Shown piece by piece: positions 53,718 through 62,700 of a DNA stretch of 64,000 bases; positions within the stretch are counted from its first letter, which is position 1, and each line of letters begins with the position of its first letter. A program made the translations under genes and the position numbers. Source of the DNA: Cardinalis cardinalis (lineage: Eukaryota > Chordata > Aves > Passeriformes > Cardinalidae); contig JACDOX010000007.1 in the NCBI GenBank assembly GCA_014549065.1, positions 9,283,648-9,347,647 on the forward strand. Reading direction: 5' to 3'. The notes below the pieces were generated by a model. It made no database searches. It was not told the DNA's origin and saw only the letters and a program-made list of their open reading frames with translations.

Positions 53718-55643
53718 CTTTCAAAGATCTTTTATGGCCTAAGTATATATTTTTTTGTCCTATGTTTTCTTTTGTAATGAACTTCAAGCAAAATATTTCT
53801 TATATTTCAAAAAGGACATTTAGGTTAGCTAGTGCTGTATTTTCCAGACAACAAAAGCAGTTTTAAAGTCAACATCTAAAAATGAAATTGTGTTTTTAAA
53901 TATGTGAATTAGAATTCCTGTAAGTTAACCATGTCTCCTTAGCAACTGTATATACTTAGACAAAAAGCGAACCCATTGCAGCTGCTTGTCTCTATAGTTG
54001 TTTGTGTTTGGTGATTTGTTTATATATCTTTTTCATACTGCTCTAAGGGTATTAAGAGTCCATGTAAATCAGCAATGTTAGAAATAGAAGTCAGAAGTAA
54101 ATTTCTTTAGAAGTGGTAGAATTTGTTTCCTGAAAGAGGACCAAGAGTAAGCATCAGCTAACCTTGTATTATGTACTATACTACTTAAATGTTGCAGCAT
54201 TGTGCTGAAAGTATTTGACATCTGTTCGATGGGACCACTTTTTAAACCTTTTTGTAATCCCCAACATCTGTCCAGGTGTGTGAGACATTTCTAATTTGAT
54301 GACAGATACTAATTCATCTTTTTTGGAAAAACAAAAATTGAGTAATCAGCAAGCTGAGAAATAACTCAGAAAAAAAAATTTTTGATCTCTGTTGTGGAAC
54401 TTGCATTGAGGATATCATTTTTATATTTTGGGAGAAAAAAAAAAGATTGCTAGGATTTTGAACACACTTGAAACTTTAAATGCAAAACCGAAAAAGTTAA
54501 CACTAGAATTATCACATTTTGGAATTTTCTTGTACTTCTACTGAATCCAAGTTAGGCACTGCCATGAAAAGGATGCTTTTAGCTGGAAACCTGTTGACAG
54601 AGCAGGAAGCTGTTTTGTAGGGACTCACTTGTGAGGTATCACGTGGTGGTTCCATCAGTGGTACAACTTCTCTTGCTGACTTCAAGGCTGCTCAAACAGC
54701 TGGTGTGTTTAAAGAAAAAAGGTTTTTATTGTAAGAGCCCTTGGATGTGCAGTGTAAATCTGTAACTATATAGTGCTACTGGATAATAACAATCTAAATG
54801 CATATTTTCTGCTGTAAATTTCCCTCATGTGGCTCCAATGATATGTGTACATAGACTATTACCTTTGCACTGAACTGACTATACTTCATAAAATGAAGAG
54901 CAAAAACAAGTATTGTACTAAAGATGACCATACCTTGTGGCTCCAATTGTGGAAATACTTTTGCAGAACAAAAGGTATAGCTTCAGTGTTATAAATTTGA
55001 TTTTTATATTTTTTATTAACATGCATGGAAGACTAAGGATAATATTTTTTAAAAATTAACTTGGTTTTTGTACATTTTTTCAATGTTTAAAACTATATGA
55101 TTTAACATTACCTCTGAATGGCAGTGATCAGTAAATTTTTAAAGGAAATACCTCAATTCGAGCATTCTTCTCTTGTTGCTTGTCTGATAGGTTAAAATGG
55201 ACTATAGGGTGTGATGAAGTGAGCATATGATATAGGTGCTTAAACTGTGCTATAGAAGGCATATGATGATTTATTGAAAGGGACCTAAATGATACACTAC
55301 AAGTGTTGAGTGCAGTTACACAATCATGGCTCATTCTGCCCAACTGGACATTTTCCTCGTGAATGGCTTGTAAATTAAATTTTCAGCGTGAAGCCAAATT
55401 AAAAAAATGAAACAAAAAATACTCTGTTTCCTCTGGTTTTTTTTCAATTTTTTTTTTTAACCACAGGGTTTAAAATAAGGGAAAGGATACAAACCATAAT
55501 TGTGAGTAAGACTGAGTCTGTATATGTTTAGGCATGCTTTGTTGATGGGTGTTCTGTGTGTCAGTGTGTGTAGGAAAGCAGTGTTTGTTTACCTGAAAAC
55601 TGGGAGGATGAAATGCAGGGATTCAAAGGGGGAGGGAGGGGAG

Positions 55644-55670
55644 AAAAAAAAAAAAAAAGAGAAAAAAAAA
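55644..55670. repeat. A-rich simple repeat
   Basis: Runs of A broken by GAG, preceded by a GGGAGGGAGGGGAG purine stretch from about 55629. Confidence 0.9.
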
Positions 55671-56089
55671 TGTCCCTCTGTGACACCAATATTGTCTCCA
55701 GTTCTATTTTGTGTGCTTAAAGAAAAACACTGAAAGANCAAAAAGTATTCAGAAAAGGCACTCCAGAATTCTGGAAGAATAAGTCTGTCTAAATTAGACT
55801 GAATTAGCTCTGGCTACATTTTTTTATTCAGGAAGCAGACAAGAAGGGATCCAACACTCCAGACATCTATATACATGAAAAATTGATAATGGAGGGTGGA
55901 AAAAAAGGCATCCTCTGAGGTCCAGTGGGTGTAAGCTGAACCATTGATATGAAGAGTATCAAGAATAAAAGTTAACCACTGGGGAAGCTCACCAGAGAAA
56001 TAACAGACATTCAGGACGATAAGAAGATTTCAAGGGAAGACTTGTTAGTGTTTTACTTAATGTTATTCTCTAATTTCAAGTGATGGAGT

Positions 56090-56490
56090 TGTTGTGGTTA
56101 ACCTCAGCTGGCAACTAAGTACCAGGTATCCTCTTGCTCACTCTTCTCCCACCCCTGGTGGGAAGAGGAGGAGAACTGGGGGAAAAAAAGGAAAAACCTG
56201 GGGATTGAGATAAGAACAGTTTAACAGTTGAAATAAAATAATAATGGAAAAGGTGACAACAAAGAGAGGGATAAAACTCCAAAGAATCAAGTTANGCACA
56301 ACATAATGACTTNCCACCCTCTGACCAATGCCCAGCCTCTCACTGAGCAGTGATCAGCCCCTCCCAGCAATTCCCCCCAGTTTATATAGTGCCGTTTATG
56401 ATGTTCTGCNGTAAAGAATATCCCTTTGGGCAGTTCTGGGCAGCTGCCCTGGACATGCTCTCTTCCAGCTTATTGTGCAGAGCATGGAAT
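56090..56490 (-). mobile_element. Left LTR block of the ERV relic (partial)
   Basis: Minus-strand LTR piece: U5-type terminus at 56090, then A-rich sequence, TTTATATAG promoter-like box near 56382 and the GAATATCCCTTTGG block at 56417. The U3 start seen in the right block (GTCCTTGAC, ATTATTCTCATGCTAAA, the GGACA end) is missing, so it is truncated or fused to internal sequence near 56490. Confidence 0.75.
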
Positions 56491-57124
56491 TCATCCCACA
56501 AATGGGTTTGCCTTTGCCTGAGGCAGCAGTAACCCATACTGCTTTCCCCCCAGCATATTTTTTACACGCATTACAGGAACTTTGTCACCTTCCACATGAA
56601 AGTACATAGAAGTTTTGATTGGGTAGGGCCAGCCAACNTGACAGATCTTCTGGCCTTGATTAACCACATGGCCTTTGCTAAGTGTGTATCCTAGTGTTGG
56701 AAGATCCCACCTTGTTCTGCCTCTTCCTCACGTTCTTGTGGTGACCTCACTTTGTTCTCCTTTACTGAACAAGGTNACTTTTGCATCCGTGTCTTCTGTA
56801 CAGAAGCAGCTGCTACTATCATGGGCTGGTTCTCAGGGCCAGGTGCAGTGCCTGTCACTGGGGTCAGAGTAGCTGCAGGGTCTGTTCTCTTGTCATCAGA
56901 TCCAGAGACTTCTCCCCGTGAGGGTAACGAATAAGGCTGAAGAGGACCCCGTAGGCCTGGGCCAGACCCCAGCATGTTGCAATCATCTGTGTCTGGAACA
57001 GCCAGGGCACCAGCACTTTTCCANATGTTTTACTAGTTTTTCCACCACCTGCACTTGTTCAAGGGTGAAGTTCCAATGCCCTGGAGGTTCCCACTGTCCT
57101 GGGCACCTACCCATGCTGTCCCAC

Positions 57125-57690
57125 TGTAGTGGGTTGGCCTGGATGGATTCCAGGCTCCCACCAAAGCCTTTCTCTCACTCCCCTCCACAACTGGACAGTA
57201 ACAAAAGGTTCATGAGTTGAGATGAAAATGAGTGTTCACTCATGGAATATTGTCACAGACAAAACAGGCCAGAATTAGAGATATTAATTAAAATTATCAC
57301 TAACAAAGTCAGAGCAGTATGATAAGAGGTAAAATAAAACCTTAAAAACACCTTCCTCCCACCCCTCCCTCCCTCCCGGCTCTACCTCCTCCCCCAGTGG
57401 TGCAGGGAAACAGGGAATGGGTGAGATGGTCAGTTTATATACACGGCATGACATTCTGTGGAATGGAATATCCCTTTGGACAGTTTGGGTCAGCTGTCCC
57501 AGCTGTGCTCCCTCCCAGCACCTCCTCACTGGCAGACCATGGAATGCTGAAAGTCCTTGACTTGGGGTAAACACTGCTGAGCAACAACCAAATCATCAGT
57601 GTGCCACCAATATTATTCTCATGCTAAACCCAAAACATAGCTCTGTACCAGCTGCTAGCAAGAAAATTAACTCCAGCTGAAACCAGGACA
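57125..57690 (-). mobile_element. Right LTR block of the ERV relic (possible recombinant LTR)
   Basis: A 566-bp minus-strand block. The right half (57420-57690) is the same LTR type as the left block: TTTATATACA, GAATATCCCTTTGG, then on to GAAACCAGGACA. The left half starts TGTAGTGGGTTGGCCTGG, the terminus I associate with a different avian LTR family. The two halves meet near 57410, next to a C-rich stretch. Confidence 0.7.
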
Positions 57691-58034
57691 GGCCTGAATT
57701 CCTTCACCTACCCAGGTGTGTGTTTTCTCCCATCTGTGTTGCAAGGAAACTCCTTGCAGCTGAGCTGCTGGGGCAGTTGGCTGTAACTCGTGCTTGTGCC
57801 TCCTCTGCCCCCGAGTACCTTCAGCCCAAGCCTCTCAGCTGAGTGTACTTGAGGTAAGTGCTTGCATCATCACTTTCTTCTGGCTGACCCACACACAAGC
57901 AGACAAGGAAGGACCGCAAGAAATGTTCCTTTTTCGATCCAAGCACAGAGATTAAGAGACAATGTTTGGTAGGTCAGGCCTAGGAGAGCAGAGTGTGACT
58001 GATGGTAATAATGGTGATAATGATAATAATGATG
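57691..58034. other. Intergenic spacer between ERV relic and solo LTR
   Basis: Unassigned sequence. Its end (58001-58034) is a simple repeat built from GAT and AAT triplets that runs into the target site of the next LTR. Confidence 0.7.
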
Positions 58035-58039
58035 GTTAT
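58035..58039. repeat. Target-site duplication of solo LTR, left copy
   Basis: GTTAT, repeated exactly at 58526-58530 on the other side of the 486-bp LTR. Confidence 0.75.
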
Positions 58040-58525
58040 TGTTAAAAATAGGTTAGAAGCTGTTGTAAAATAGTTGATAGATCGTTAAGCACGTACTGTT
58101 AGTTTGGTTATTATATTGTAAAAGGGGTAAAAAGGGTAGTTATAAGAAATACAGTACTCAACGTACCATAACACATCTCANTAAAGTGCAGCACCCCCCA
58201 GGCGAAGCGAGCCAGCCTGGACAGAACTGTAATGGGCCAATCAAGCGCCTTAAACCTTCATGCAAATGAAGGATCCAAAAAGAAACCAATCCAAAGGGAC
58301 AAAAAACAGGATGAAAAGGGGCTTCTGANCCACTGAATTTGTGCTGCTTCATCTGGGACACTGGGGACATTGCTGCTCCAGAAGACCCAGTGCTGGCGGT
58401 GCAGCATCCTCAATGGGGGCGCTGCTGCTGCTCGGCCCACGGGCCCCTGTGCTTTAGGCCTTTCTTTTTTTTATNATAAAAGCTGAAATCACTTTAGTAC
58501 AAGGAGTCTGCTCTCGTTTCTATCA
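58040..58525 (+). mobile_element. Solo LTR with 5-bp target-site duplication
   Basis: A 486-bp element starting TGTTAAAAATAGG and ending TTTCTATCA, flanked by GTTAT at 58035-58039 and 58526-58530. An ATAAAA-type signal lies near 58485, which fits plus orientation. A 5-bp duplication suits ERVL/class III elements. No internal region is present, so it is a recombined solo LTR. Its right target copy abuts the end of the antisense CR1. Confidence 0.82.
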
Positions 58526-59275
58526 GTTATCATAGAGTCACACACAATCCATTCAGGCCTCTGAGATCGTCCAACCCATGACATCAGCTAGACCACGGCA
58601 CAAAGCGCCACGTCCTGTCTTTCCTTAAACACCTCACAGGGATCCATCATCTAACTCCACCTCGCTGGGCAGCCCATTCCAACATCGAGTCCCCCTTTCT
58701 GTGAGGAAACTCCCCCTGAAGTACAAACTCCCACGTGCAGTTGTCACAGACACATTTTCTGAAAAATTCTTTCCTTAGGATTTTTTCTCCTGACAAGCTG
58801 AGAGGCCTCATGAACAAAATGTAAACAATGGTTATCTGCTGCTGTGGAATGCAACAGGTGGATCTGTGATTGGTCTCATGTGGTTGTTTCTAATTAATGG
58901 CCAATCACAGCACAGCTGGCTCGGACTCTCTGTCCAAGACACAAGCTTTTGTTATCATTCCTTATTTTTCTATTCTTAGCTAGCCTTCTGATGAAATCCT
59001 TTCTTCTATTCTTTTAGTATAGTTTTAATATAATATATATCATAAAATAATAAATCAAGCTTTCTGAAACATGGAGTCAACATTCTCGTCTCTTCCCTCA
59101 TCCTAAGACCCCTGTGAACACCGTCACATGCAGTTTAAGACTTTGTCTTCTCATCCTGTTACCTGGGAGAAGAGGCCAACCCTCACCTGTCGGCAGCCTC
59201 CTTTCAGGAGCTGCAGAGAGCGATGAAGCCCTCCCAAGATCCCATTTCTCAGGATGAACACCCTCAGCTGCTCCA
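58526..59275 (-). mobile_element. Antisense CR1 LINE, split by a solo LTR
   Basis: The left part (about 58529-58741) begins ATCATAGAGTCAC, the reverse complement of CR1 terminal octamers, then CCTCTGAGATCGTCCAACCC and CTGGGCAGCCCATTCCAAC. The right part (59129-59275) continues in the correct order with TTACCTGGGAGAAGAGGCCAAC, CCTCCTTTCAGGAGCTGCAG and CTCAGCTGCTCC. Removing the LTR at 58742-59128 and one target copy restores continuity. It stops just before the CpG island. Confidence 0.88.
58742..59128 (+). mobile_element. Solo LTR with 6-bp target-site duplication, inside the CR1
   Basis: A 387-bp element with termini TGTCACAG and CCGTCACA, flanked by TGCAGT at 58736-58741 and 59129-59134. 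A TATA-rich stretch (59019-59042) and an AATAAA at 59049-59054 fit plus orientation. A 6-bp duplication is typical of class II (ERVK-like) retroviruses. The sequence resembles an LTR common in songbird genomes, which is why a passerine source is suggested. No internal genes remain. Confidence 0.88.
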
Positions 59276-59467
59276 CATTGGATTTGTTCTCCTGACCGTT
59301 CTCCGGACTCGCTCCGGCATNCCGGTGTCCTTTGCTCCGGCCCCGCGCGCGGCTCCCTCCGCGCCNATCCNGGAGCGCTNCCGGCGGCGGGCCCGGCACA
59401 CAGCGCCTCCTAGCGGCCGCGGCCGGCCGGGGCGCGGGAGTGGAGGGGGCGGTGCCTCCCGCGGCCG

Positions 59468-59479
59468 CCGGAAGTGACG
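59468..59479 (+). promoter_or_regulatory. ETS/GABP-type site
   Basis: CCGGAAGTGACG, a strong ETS core joined to a TGACG half-site, about 130 bases before the start codon. Binding is inferred from the motif. Confidence 0.6.
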
Positions 59480-59490
59480 GACAGGCCGGT

Positions 59491-59500
59491 GGGGCGGGGC
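59491..59500 (+). promoter_or_regulatory. GC box (Sp1-type)
   Basis: GGGGCGGGGC, an exact GC-box match, 12 bases after the ETS site. Confidence 0.6.
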
Positions 59501-59606
59501 GCGGTGGGCGGTGCGTGGGGGATGCGCGAGCGGCGGCGGCGGATCCCGAGCGGGGCTGCGGCGGGAGGTGGGGGCGGCCGCCGCCATCGCCATCGGCACT
59601 GTCACC

Positions 59607-59780
59607 ATGCTGAGCCGCAGCTCCTTCACCAGCCTGGTGGTGGGCGTGTTCGCCGTGTACGTGGTGCACACCTGCTGGGTCATGTACGGCATCGTCTACA
59701 CGCGGCCCTGCCCGGCGGCGGCGGACGGCGCGGCCGGGGGATGCGTCTGGCCCTACTTGGCTCGGAGGCCCAAGCTTCAG
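59607..59780 (+). CDS. CLPTM1L: CLPTM1L coding exon 1
   Basis: Fifty-eight codons from MLSRSSFTSL to LARRPKLQ; the donor is GTGAGC at 59781. Contains the N-terminal membrane helix. The loop between two Cys after YTRP is Ala/Gly-rich and about five residues longer than in human, encoded by a GCGG-rich stretch. Another in-frame ATG lies inside the helix (codon 26), but starting there would cut the conserved N-terminus. Confidence 0.96.
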
Positions 59781-62700
59781 GTGAGCGGGGCGGGCACGGC
59801 CCGAGGCACCTCGGCACCGCCCCTGCTCTCCGTCCCTGTCGGTGCCCTCTGACCCCGCTTCCCCCCGTCCCTGCTCCCTTCCGGGCCCTCTCGGCTGTGC
59901 TGGGCCTTGGCTGGTGCGCGGGTAGGGCTTGGCTTCGTGTGTTTTTATTGATTTCGTATATCTGCTGTCCCACACGTACTGATTAGAGCAGCGTTGCGGA
60001 AGAAATGCTGGGCCTGTTTAGTCTAGGGAAGACTAAGAAGTCTTCATTAATTCATGTGAATATGTCAGAGGATGGGTGCCAAGGGGATGGTGCCAGGCTT
60101 CTGTGGTGCCTGGCGACAGGATGAGGAGTAATGACCATAGACTAAAACACAAGATCTCCCGCTTCAGTGTGAGGAGTAATGGCCATAGACTAAAACACAA
60201 GATCTCCCGCTTCAGTGTGAGGAAGAACTTTATTATGTTGAGTGTTGCAGAGCACTGAAACAGGCTGCCCGGGGAGAAGGTGGACTCTCCCTGTCTGGAG
60301 ACATTCCAAAACCATTTAAATGTGTTCCTGTGTTACCTGCTCTAGGTCGCCCTGCCTTCGACAGGGTGATCTCCAGAGGTCCTTTCCAGCCCTGACAGAG
60401 ACCCTTTCCTTTATTGGCAGGATCTCTGGTTCTCTGAAATGGCTCCACTTCCTTCAACTTCCAGATCAGGTCATCCTGTTAAAATGTATATAATGGCTGC
60501 TCCCAAAAGGAGCTGAAAGACTTTTTTTGAGTACGCCATTTTCTTTCCCTGTGTGTAAAACCTTCCTGCAACTGGAAGAATTAGTGAAGCTGAAAGACAG
60601 ACCTGTAGTCTAAACATAGAGATGCATAGATTTATTTCCATACTCTTAATTTCTCTGTGCTGTGTTTTGCTTTCAGTTAAGCGTGTACACTACCACCCGG
60701 TCAAGCATTGGTGCAGAGAGTAATATAGATCTCGTGTTGAATGTGGAGGATTTTGATATTGAGTCCAAATTTGAAAGGTAAGAATCTGGACTAGTAGTAT
60801 CCAAGGTATCAGAGTTCTTTGTTGAATTCTGAAGTGTGCATCCTACCTAGAAGTTACATGGATGGAAGTGTGCCTGAAGCCAAGGTAGATTTCACTATTG
60901 GTTAGCTTGGATCAGCGTGCTGTTCTCAGCCATATAGGCAGATGTTTTGCAGAAGTGTGCCTTGCTCATAATAGGATAATTTACTTTCCATTGAGAAAGT
61001 CCAAAGACAAATGTACCTGGAAGTGCTTAAGGCTTGCCCCTAATCACATAGTTGGACAGTGGCTATACATTTTGTTTTGTTCTTAATTGCTGTGGCTTCA
61101 GACCTGGAACAGGACTTAGATGTCAAGCCACGTTCTCCTTTCATGTATTTTAGCAACATGCTCTTCCATAACTATTTCTCTGTTAAAAATCACATGAGAA
61201 AACATTATTTTCCAATAGTCTAGGGTGTGGGGATTTTCTGAAGCAATATTGGTGCCAAGACTGTTCCCTTAGAGAAATTTTTTAGTAGAACACCGCACTC
61301 TGCATATGCCTCTGAACAATAAAAATGGCCGGAACTGCTTGTTTCGTTCTTCACATTTGCTGTCTCACTTTTGGTTTCTTTGTTTGTTTAAAATAATTGC
61401 CCAATTCTTGAGTCTCTTATCGTAGTCTCCAAGGTTATTTCACTCTCTTCATTTTCTATGACTAAAGAACTTGTTGGTTAGAGTTTAGGTCATATTGAAC
61501 TACTTCTCTGACAGACCTTATAAGACTTGTTTTACTGACAGGGTCTGCTAAGCTATTGAAAGTATTCAGAGCAGAATAAGCTGAGCAAGACTACAGGAGT
61601 AGAGGAGGCATTATGCAAGGGTGCAAGTAGGATGATTTCTTGGCTAGTACAAGGGGAGTGACTTCAGAGTTTGGGGCTCCAGTTTAGAGTTCTCTACTTG
61701 GCGTGCCTTAGCTGAGAAGATNTTTTTTTAATGCGAAGTGCATGGCAAAACTTTGTGATTTTCTTTTTAAACTTTGTATCATGTATACAATCTGTGATGC
61801 ATCTTCAGCGCATGAAGGCTGGTTTTTTACAAGTGCTGTCATAATTTTGGCCCTGTGACCTAGTAGAGGAAAGCAACAAAAGAATTGATGATGCAATCCT
61901 GTGTTATCTAGGGCAATAAAGTTGGGAGTGGACAAAGGTTAAACTATCTTAATATAATAGTAAATCCTCAGAAATGCATATATTGTGATATATTGTATAA
62001 GAAATTACCCCATCCAGCCATGGAACAGGTTAGCCAGAAGTAATTGTGTCTAGTAATAGCTAAATATTTCAGCATGTGCTATGTCATCTCATAATATATT
62101 TATTTTGTATTTTAGGACAGTGAATGTCTCTGTACCAAAGAAAACCCGAAATAATGGCACATTATATGCGTTTGTATTTCTTCACCATGCTGGCATTTTG
62201 CCTTGGCATGATGGTAAGCAGGTGCATATAGTAAGCCCTCTGACCACGTACATGATCCCCAAACCAGAAGAGATTAATTTGCTCACTGGTGAATCAGCCA
62301 CACAGGTAGGTGTGCGTCCCATCTATGGAAGAGTATCTGCAAAATAAGTAATTTATTTTATAGACATTTCTGGTGTTAGTATCTGCTGTGCTTGCATCTT
62401 TAAACTAAGGATGATAAAACAGAAAAAAAATCAAAATCTTCTTCTTAATTATCTTGCTAATAGCAGGCCACTCAGTAGAGCAGAGGCAGAGCTCTTTAAA
62501 ATGCTGGCTAGTTATTTGAACACTATCCTAGTTAACTATAATTGCTTCAAGGATTCATTGCTTTTGGTGGAAATACTNTTGCTCTGTAACAGCATGGTGC
62601 TGCTTTCTATAGTGAATTGAATTCATTTGAAATAATAATGCTTTGCTGTTGTAAAATAGCAGAATAAGATATGAAGAAAAACAGATAATGTTTGGTTGAT

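Larger units (their letters stand above)
46451..56089. other. LPCAT1 3' UTR and intergenic DNA
   Basis: About 9.6 kb after the LPCAT1 stop. It holds candidate polyA signals, an old CR1-like stretch (48340-48800), a moderately GC-rich patch (49200-49400), a TA microsatellite (53438-53456) and an A-rich run (55644-55670). No coding exon is recognised; in particular nothing resembling the SLC6A3 transporter. The sequence at 54600-55130 is AT-rich and UTR-like, but no transcript can be assigned. Confidence 0.7.
56090..57690 (-). mobile_element. Degraded, mosaic avian endogenous retrovirus relic
   Basis: The right end reads CTGAAACCAGGACA and the left end TGTTGTGGTTAACCTCAGCTG, the two termini of a common avian LTR in minus orientation. 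Between them lie two LTR-like blocks (56090 to about 56490 and 57125-57690) around about 630 bp of internal sequence. A short minus-strand open stretch in the internal part (56691-56975) looks like a gag-type remnant, interrupted by stops outside it. The flanks (TGGAGT on the left, GGCCTG on the right) do not match as a target duplication. No functional viral gene remains. Confidence 0.8.
59295..59900 (+). promoter_or_regulatory. CpG island promoter of CLPTM1L
   Basis: A sudden change from AT-rich to very GC-rich, CpG-dense DNA, beginning right after the CR1 and ending in intron 1. It contains an ETS-type CCGGAAGTGACG site at 59468-59479, a perfect GC box GGGGCGGGGC at 59491-59500 and no TATA box, the usual make-up of a housekeeping promoter. 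Transcription probably starts between these sites and the ATG at 59607. Confidence 0.88.
59781..60676 (+). other. CLPTM1L intron 1 with a CR1
   Basis: GT-AG intron of about 0.9 kb. The first 120 bases are still GC-rich island; about 60005-60400 is a CR1. The rest is unremarkable. Confidence 0.88.

Noticed and set aside
56691..56975. Minus-strand open frame as a possible host gene
   Set aside because: It lies inside the ERV relic between LTR blocks and looks like a retroviral gag-type remnant, closed by stops; not a host gene and not functional.
59151..59975. 274-codon minus-strand open frame over the CLPTM1L promoter and exon 1
   Set aside because: It is a by-product of GC-rich sequence: it runs antisense through the CLPTM1L first exon and into the CR1, has low-complexity Pro/Ala/Arg content and contains several n codons. 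CLPTM1L on the plus strand explains the region.
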